From assembly GCA_002898315.1 (NCBI GenBank), contig BEHV01000005.1, positions 1 through 64,000 on the forward strand: a stretch of DNA of 64,000 nucleotides, read 5' to 3'. A model generated the notes under the pieces. It had not been told where the DNA came from. It did no database searches and worked only from the letters and a program-made list of their open reading frames with translations. Source of the DNA: a bacterium HR19. Lineage in GTDB: Bacteria; Calescibacteriota; Calescibacteriia; Calescibacteriales; Calescibacteriaceae. Shown here one piece after another: positions 61,781-64,000 of this stretch. The position numbers and the translations under genes are program-made. Position 1 is the first letter of the stretch. Each line of letters starts with the position of its first letter.

Positions 61781-62404
61781 ATGGAATCAGAAAAAAAAGC
61801 AGATAAAATAGACAATGTAAAAGTTTATTTTTTTTCAAAGAACACAAATATAACCGACTTTGTAAAAAACTACTTTCTGGAAAAATTTTCAAAGACGGTA
61901 CAGAAAATTCCTGAAAACATAAGAGAGAACGCAAAGATTTATTTCATATACAAAAAAGAAGGTAAGAGCAAAAGCGGAGAGGTCATAATAACTACCACAA
62001 AAAAGACATTCCCATCAATCTACACAGAGGAAGAAGGCACGGACCCGAGAGTCATTATAGATAAACTTTCGGAAGAGATTGAAAGACAAATAGATAGGTT
62101 CAAGACAGAATTCTGGAAAGAAATAAGAGAGGAAATGCAGACAAAAAGAGAAATTTCCTTGGAACCAGCAGAAGTAAAAGCAGAAGAAGAAATCTCATAT
62201 CAGGAAGAACCAGAAATAGAAAGAATAAGAGTGAACATTGAAAAACCTATGACCGTAGATGATGCGATAGCAATTATGAAAGAGAATGAGAAAAAAAAGA
62301 GCGGAAGGAAAATTCCTGTCTTCGTTTTCAACGACTTTGACGGGAAGATAAAAATAATTTTCAAGCAAAACGAAAAAAAATTCTTACTTTTTGAAGTAGA
62401 GTGA
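61781..62404 (+). CDS. hpf: Long-form ribosome hibernation promoting factor
   Basis: The 207-residue product has an N-terminal S30AE domain ([21 protein letters not shown]) that binds the ribosome, a charged linker, and a C-terminal dimerisation domain with [33 protein letters not shown] and KFLLFEVE. Long-form HPF dimerises 70S into 100S ribosomes in stationary phase. GGGAGGT precedes the ATG. It is downstream of metK by 122 bases. The middle region is longer and more Glu-rich than typical. Confidence 0.83.
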   Translation: MESEKKADKIDNVKVYFFSKNTNITDFVKNYFLEKFSKTVQKIPENIRENAKIYFIYKKEGKSKSGEVIITTTKKTFPSIYTEEEGTDPRVIIDKLSEEIERQIDRFKTEFWKEIREEMQTKREISLEPAEVKAEEEISYQEEPEIERIRVNIEKPMTVDDAIAIMKENEKKKSGRKIPVFVFNDFDGKIKIIFKQNEKKFLLFEVE

Positions 62405-62497
62405 TTTTCAGCCATCTTCAAGAAATCAGAAAGAAAATCTGCTCAAAATTCACACAGATATAAAAAACGGAAATAAGATAAAAATTCTGAAAAATTT

Positions 62498-62503
62498 TAA
62501 AAT
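62498..62503 (+). promoter_or_regulatory. TAAAAT box, likely -10 of leaderless MCP mRNA
   Basis: TAAAAT, seven bases, ATG at 62511, with no SD. It repeats the spacing seen at flhB and the nitrilase-like gene. Confidence 0.45.
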
Positions 62504-62510
62504 AAACTGT

Positions 62511-63587
62511 ATGTTAGGAGTTTTAATTGGAACATCTTTGATTTTGATAACCTTTATTGTATATGTAGTAGTAGCAGGTTTTTCTGTTGGAACACTTATC
62601 ATAGCAATCGCAGGAATAATAGCAGTTCTCGGAGTGTTCCTTCTTCTAAAAATTGAGGAAAGAAGGAAATTTGAGAGGTTTATTGAAGACGCAAAGAGCG
62701 AAAGCCCAAAAACCCAAAATGGTCAAAGAATAAAAGAACTCATAAAAGATATGATTGAAGCCGAGAAAAGAGCAATAGAATCAAAGATGATGTCTATTCA
62801 GAAAGATTTTGACGAACTGGAGAAAAAGTTTGATAAATTAGAGAAAGATTTAGACCTGCAACTTAACAAGGTGAATGTTATAGTCACAGCTTCGGAGGAG
62901 CTTTCTGCTTCCTCAGCAGAGGTAGCTTCAAGAATAGTTCTTATTGCGTCAACAGTAGAGGAAACCGCAAAATCTTCTCGTCAAGGCGTTGAAAAAATGG
63001 ACTCAATCGTAAAATTCATAAACGAAATAGCTACAACTATGGAGAATGTCATTGATATGGCGAGAAACCTTGAAAAAGAAACAAAAGAGATATCGGAGAT
63101 AATCTCTATAATAGAAGATATAACAGATCAGACAAACCTTCTTGCTCTGAACGCAGCGATAGAGGCAGCAAGAGCAGGAGAACAAGGTAAAGGTTTCGCT
63201 GTCGTCGCGGGAGAGGTGCGAAAACTTGCAGAAAGAACCTACGGTGCAGCAAGAGAAATAGCAGAAAAAATAAACCTTATCATATCAAGAGTTGGGCAGA
63301 CCTATGAGGCGATAGAAAAAGAATTTGAGGTGGTAAAAAGAGGTGTTGAGGCAGTTCAGGAAGGTAAGAAAAGTTTTGATGAAGTCACACAATCTACCGA
63401 TAAAATAAACACAGAAATAACAGCTATCTCTTCTGCAACAGAAGAGCAATCAAAAGTCACAGATGAAATTTCAAGAAACCTGCTCTCGCTTCTTGAAGGA
63501 GTTAAAAATATTGAATCAGAATATAAACAAGCAATGATATATATGAAAAAATTCAAAGAAGAACTTCTCAACTCAATGAAGAAATAA
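62511..63587 (+). CDS. Methyl-accepting chemotaxis protein without periplasmic sensor
   Basis: The 358-residue product has two short N-terminal spans (about residues 5-25 and 28-46) with almost no periplasmic loop, then a coiled-coil with HAMP-like features, and the MCP signalling tip [20 protein letters not shown] (about 205-224) followed by [17 protein letters not shown]. It would form a trimer-of-dimers with CheA/CheW, sensing from the cytosol or membrane. FlhB and a CheY-like protein occur elsewhere in the window. It converges with the methyltransferase at 63600. Confidence 0.88.
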   Translation: MLGVLIGTSLILITFIVYVVVAGFSVGTLIIAIAGIIAVLGVFLLLKIEERRKFERFIEDAKSESPKTQNGQRIKELIKDMIEAEKRAIESKMMSIQKDFDELEKKFDKLEKDLDLQLNKVNVIVTASEELSASSAEVASRIVLIASTVEETAKSSRQGVEKMDSIVKFINEIATTMENVIDMARNLEKETKEISEIISIIEDITDQTNLLALNAAIEAARAGEQGKGFAVVAGEVRKLAERTYGAAREIAEKINLIISRVGQTYEAIEKEFEVVKRGVEAVQEGKKSFDEVTQSTDKINTEITAISSATEEQSKVTDEISRNLLSLLEGVKNIESEYKQAMIYMKKFKEELLNSMKK

Positions 63588-63599
63588 ATAAATCTGGAT

Positions 63600-64000
63600 T
63601 TATTTTTTAAAGAACGGCGGGAGAACTTCAAGTTTATGCTTTACCCCTTTTTGACAAGCCAGAGCGAAAAAGTCAGCGCTTTTATCAAAAGAGTGATGGA
63701 AAAATCTGATGAAAACCGGTTTTAGTCGAAACTTGAAGAAGGTAGATAAAACCTCTCCTAACCTGTAAGATGGATACACTACAAAAACAAATCCTCTGTT
63801 TTTTACAAGACGTGAAGAAACTTCCGCAAAGGTTCTGAGGTTAAGAGTTATCTCCCATTTAGCAATAGCATATTTATCTGATTTTTTTCCTTCTTCTGGG
63901 GGGATGTATGGTGGGTTTGAAACTATAATGTCAAAAGATTCTGGTCTGAAAGGATAAAATCTTATATCACCGCAAACTGAAAAAGCTCTCACTCCATTAC
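63600..64000 (-). CDS. TrmN6-like adenine-N6 methyltransferase (N-terminal part beyond window)
   Basis: The 133 visible codons cover the C-terminal two thirds of a Rossmann SAM methyltransferase. NPPY (in IIVSNPPYIPPEE) is the catalytic motif for methylation of an amino group on adenine, and the end reads ADFFALACQKG as in tRNA1(Val) A37-N6 methyltransferases of COG4123. The reading frame continues upstream off the right edge (a GTG at 63992 is not a likely start). A PrmC-type enzyme is less likely since no GG-(P)PPY-QR release-factor context is seen. Confidence 0.72.
   Translation of the reverse strand, partial: NGVRAFSVCGDIRFYPFRPESFDIIVSNPPYIPPEEGKKSDKYAIAKWEITLNLRTFAEVSSRLVKNRGFVFVVYPSYRLGEVLSTFFKFRLKPVFIRFFHHSFDKSADFFALACQKGVKHKLEVLPPFFKK

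Overview
The window is AT-rich, gene-dense bacterial chromosome with about 57 protein genes and five tRNA genes. Several features point to a thermophilic, Gram-negative (diderm) bacterium of a deep-branching lineage. Arg codons are mostly AGA/AGG and Ile codons often ATA. A BpsA-type branched-chain polyamine synthase is present. A Kdo transferase, a heptosyltransferase and a heptose-1-phosphate adenylyltransferase show LPS synthesis. FlhB, CheY-like, MCP and PilB-like proteins suggest motility or secretion. I cannot place the organism from sequence alone; an uncultured hot-spring phylum such as Calescamantes is only a guess. No prophage, CRISPR array or integrase is visible.

Layout. 1-6505 (minus): a truncated heptad-repeat membrane protein, a doubtful small ORF, then a four-gene operon of three phytoene-desaturase-like FAD oxidoreductases plus an SCP2-like lipid-binding protein. 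6710-9396: an orphan flhB, leuC, tRNA-Thr. 9396-13628 (minus): cheY-like, then the classical tuf-rpmG-tRNA-Trp-secE-nusG block, ending in waaA instead of ribosomal proteins. 13781-19808: ugd, tRNA-Arg, HMG-CoA lyase, an M20 deacylase, a nitrilase-fold lipoprotein that appears to lack its catalytic Cys, and bioB. 19912-26721 (plus): a run with alpha-glucan phosphorylase, a GH57 enzyme, a small membrane protein, a GMC oxidoreductase and a soluble histidine kinase. 26877-33585: biotin-dependent carboxyltransferase, orphan TRAP receptor, DsbB-like protein, heptosyltransferase, Wzc-like tyrosine kinase, sulfur carrier. 33652-48006: TPR lipoprotein, Fe-S oxidoreductase, PilB-like ATPase, PilZ protein, ParA, glycosyltransferase, DUF4340 protein and an 1822-residue surface protein (Ig-like modules plus FG-GAP propeller). 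48103-55710: tRNA-Glu and bpsA, a three-gene ACAD/ADH/LLM operon, a cupredoxin-Sco-MarR operon, an orphan MlaF-type ATPase, a cytochrome c. 55806-64000: tRNA-Pro-lapA-pyrF-hldC, a solo IS200/IS605-type end/omega-RNA-like element, HDOD protein, stand-alone E2 catalytic domain, cold-shock gene with a structured leader, metK, long-form hibernation factor, MCP and a truncated methyltransferase.

A recurring theme is two kinds of gene start. Some genes have strong AGGAGG-type ribosome binding sites (tuf, cspA, metK, hpf, the carboxyltransferase). Others have no visible SD but a TAnnnT box, most often TAAAAT, 7-8 bases before the start codon (flhB, ugd, the nitrilase lipoprotein, GMC oxidoreductase, pilB, parA, MCP, the MoaD-like gene), as expected for leaderless mRNAs. 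I used this to choose several starts.
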